From the NCBI GenBank assembly GCA_016709445.1, contig JADJMV010000015.1, positions 62,001-126,000 on the forward strand: a DNA stretch of 64,000 nt, read 5' to 3'. Position numbers and translations under genes: made by a program. This DNA comes from Phycisphaerales bacterium. Lineage in GTDB: Bacteria > Planctomycetota > Phycisphaerae > Phycisphaerales > UBA1924. The notes beneath the pieces are model-generated. The model saw only the letters and a program-made list of their open reading frames with translations, had not been told where the DNA came from and did no database searches. This document shows positions 62,594 through 64,000 of the stretch, in pieces; the stretch's first letter is position 1; each line of letters begins with the position of its first letter.

Positions 62594-63973
62594 ATGACGA
62601 ACCAGACGACGCGCCGTGAATTCCTGAACGACGCCACCGGAATCGCAGCAGCCACGCTGCTCGGGACCCGGGCGTTTGCCATGGCGCACCCCGGCGGAGA
62701 CGACACGATCCAAGTCGCCCTCGTTGGCTGCGGCGGGCGCGGCAGCGGGGCCGCGATCAACGCTCTCTCGGTCGCGCGGGGCCCCGTCCGGCTCGTGGCC
62801 ATGGCCGACGTCTTCGAGGATCGCCTCAAGTCCAGCTACGAGGCGCTGACCGGGGAAGTCGATGCCGGGCTCGACGTGCCGCAGGAGCGGCGGTTCATCG
62901 GGTTCGATGCGTACAAGCACGCGATGGACTGCCTGCGCCCGGGGGACATCGTAATCCTCGCGACGCCGCCGGCCTTCCGGTGGGTGCACTTCACGTACGC
63001 GATCGAGAAGGGGCTCAATGTCTTTATGGAGAAGCCCGTGACGGTCGACGGGCCGAGCACGCGCCGGATGCTCGAGCTGGCCAAGAAGTCGCAGGAGAAG
63101 GGGCTGAAGGTCGGCGTGGGGCTGATGAGCCGGCACAGCCGGGCGCTCCAAGAGCTCGCGAAGCGGACCCAGGACGGGCAGCTCGGCGAGATCACCTCGC
63201 TGCACGGGTATCGGATGCACGGGAATGTGGCGAGCTTCCGCTCGACGCCGCGCCCCACGAACATCCCGGAGCTGGAGTACCAGATCCGCCGGTTCCACAG
63301 CTTCCTGTGGGCGAGCGGCGGGTGCTTCAATGATTTCTACATCCACGTCATCGACCACCTGTGCTGGATGAAGGGGTCGTGGCCGGTGAAGGCGATGGGC
63401 ATCGGCGGCCGGCATTTCCGCTATGGGGCGAACGGCGTGCCGTGGATCGACCAGAACTTCGACTCCTACGGCATCGAGTACGAGTTCGCCGACGGCACGG
63501 TCATGCGCTTCGACGGGCGGACGATGGACGGCGCCGACAACCGGTTCATGAGCTACATGCAGGGGACCAAGGGCGCGGCGATCGTGTCCGCGAACAGCGA
63601 CTGCGGGCTGCCGTCGAAGATCTTCAGCAAGCGCGACATGAGCCCGGGCAGCCTGGTCTGGACGTCGCAGGTCGCCGAGCGGGAACAGAACCCCTACCAG
63701 AACGAGTGGGAGGATCTGATCGGCGCCGTGCGCGACGGCAAGGACTACAACGAGGTCGAGCGCGGCGCTCGCGCGAGCCTGGTGTGCAACATGGGGCGCA
63801 TGAGCGCCCACACGGGCCGGACGATCACCCTCGACGAGATGCTCAACTGCAAGCACGAGTTCGCGCCCGGCGTGGCGGATCTGGCACCCGGGTCGGAAGC
63901 CCCGGTGCGGGCGGATGCGGACGGGCTGTATCCGTGGCCGAAGCCGGGGATGGTGACGGATCGGGAGTATTGA
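62594..63973 (+). CDS. Tat-exported Gfo/Idh/MocA family oxidoreductase
   Basis: ATG 62594 follows AGGAG. The 459-residue protein has a twin-arginine leader (TTRREFLNDATGIAAATLLG) and an NAD(P)-binding fold (IQVALVGCGGRGSGAAINAL). The family EKP motif follows (GLNVFMEKPVTVDGPSTRRM), with the substrate domain carrying GGCFNDFYIHVIDHLCWM, whose Asp/His residues occupy the expected catalytic place. Planctomycetes carry many such exported oxidoreductases, generally thought to act on sugars or sugar acids. The cofactor is presumably bound before export. Substrate is unknown. Confidence 0.92.
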   Translation: MTNQTTRREFLNDATGIAAATLLGTRAFAMAHPGGDDTIQVALVGCGGRGSGAAINALSVARGPVRLVAMADVFEDRLKSSYEALTGEVDAGLDVPQERRFIGFDAYKHAMDCLRPGDIVILATPPAFRWVHFTYAIEKGLNVFMEKPVTVDGPSTRRMLELAKKSQEKGLKVGVGLMSRHSRALQELAKRTQDGQLGEITSLHGYRMHGNVASFRSTPRPTNIPELEYQIRRFHSFLWASGGCFNDFYIHVIDHLCWMKGSWPVKAMGIGGRHFRYGANGVPWIDQNFDSYGIEYEFADGTVMRFDGRTMDGADNRFMSYMQGTKGAAIVSANSDCGLPSKIFSKRDMSPGSLVWTSQVAEREQNPYQNEWEDLIGAVRDGKDYNEVERGARASLVCNMGRMSAHTGRTITLDEMLNCKHEFAPGVADLAPGSEAPVRADADGLYPWPKPGMVTDREY

Positions 63974-64000
63974 GCGTGCTCCCCGACGCCCGCCGCCGCA

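Overview
The window is high-GC bacterial DNA that reads as a Planctomycetota chromosome, most likely class Phycisphaerae. This is inferred from gene content, not from a marker gene. The indicators are a planctomycete-style prepilin-like protein, secreted proteins with EF-hand/dockerin-like or TSP3 tails, a two-unit 6-pyruvoyl-tetrahydropterin synthase-like protein, large BNR-propeller secretome proteins, a Tat-exported Gfo/Idh/MocA oxidoreductase, and RNase Y plus ScpB. No rRNA, tRNA, CRISPR array, insertion sequence or phage gene was seen.

Layout. 1-12.5 kb: a truncated gspF, a secreted glutathione peroxidase, a PTPS-like gene, a first gspE, two planctomycete-type exported proteins of unknown function, a GT9 glycosyltransferase, a serA-serC serine operon, a prepilin-like gene and a zinc-ribbon membrane protein. 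12.5-25 kb: a PpiC-type lipoprotein, a UbiA-like membrane protein, an alpha/beta-hydrolase lipoprotein, rny, a coupled cluster scpB / small lipoprotein / DUF58 / TgpA-like transglutaminase followed by a PilZ protein, and a coupled CheY / HD-GYP pair. 25-33.3 kb: a tightly coupled type IV pilus / type II secretion assembly operon on the minus strand (histidine kinase, STAS, PilB/GspE, PilC/GspF, PilM, PilN, PilO, PilP/GspC-like, pilin, terminator).

33.4-45.1 kb: a choice-of-anchor B protein, then the most striking locus, a five-gene plus-strand operon. It has two paralogous fusions of an 11-haem c-type domain to a membrane cytochrome b domain, two paralogous 15-haem cytochromes, and a thioredoxin-fold/TPR protein, closed by a perfect 17-bp hairpin. 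By motif count it encodes about 52 c-type haems. The fusion layout recalls the quinol-oxidising CbcL type of Geobacter, so I infer a quinone-linked long-range electron-transfer chain.

45.1-64 kb: a GH127-type arabinofuranosidase, an FG-GAP/TSP3 surface protein, an OPT transporter, a 1389-residue BNR-propeller composite, a YgbA_NO-type protein, a run of small envelope-stress-type genes (DUF1328, two small lipoproteins including an entericidin, an amphipathic helical protein, a PRC-barrel protein) divergent from an OmpR-type two-component system with an 11-bp direct-repeat operator candidate between them, and a Gfo/Idh/MocA oxidoreductase.

A caution for any reader: at least seven otherwise intact genes carry apparent 1-base indels, mostly in short G/C runs. 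Uncorrected long-read or assembly errors explain this better than mass gene decay. Such genes are annotated as one spanning feature with the break described.
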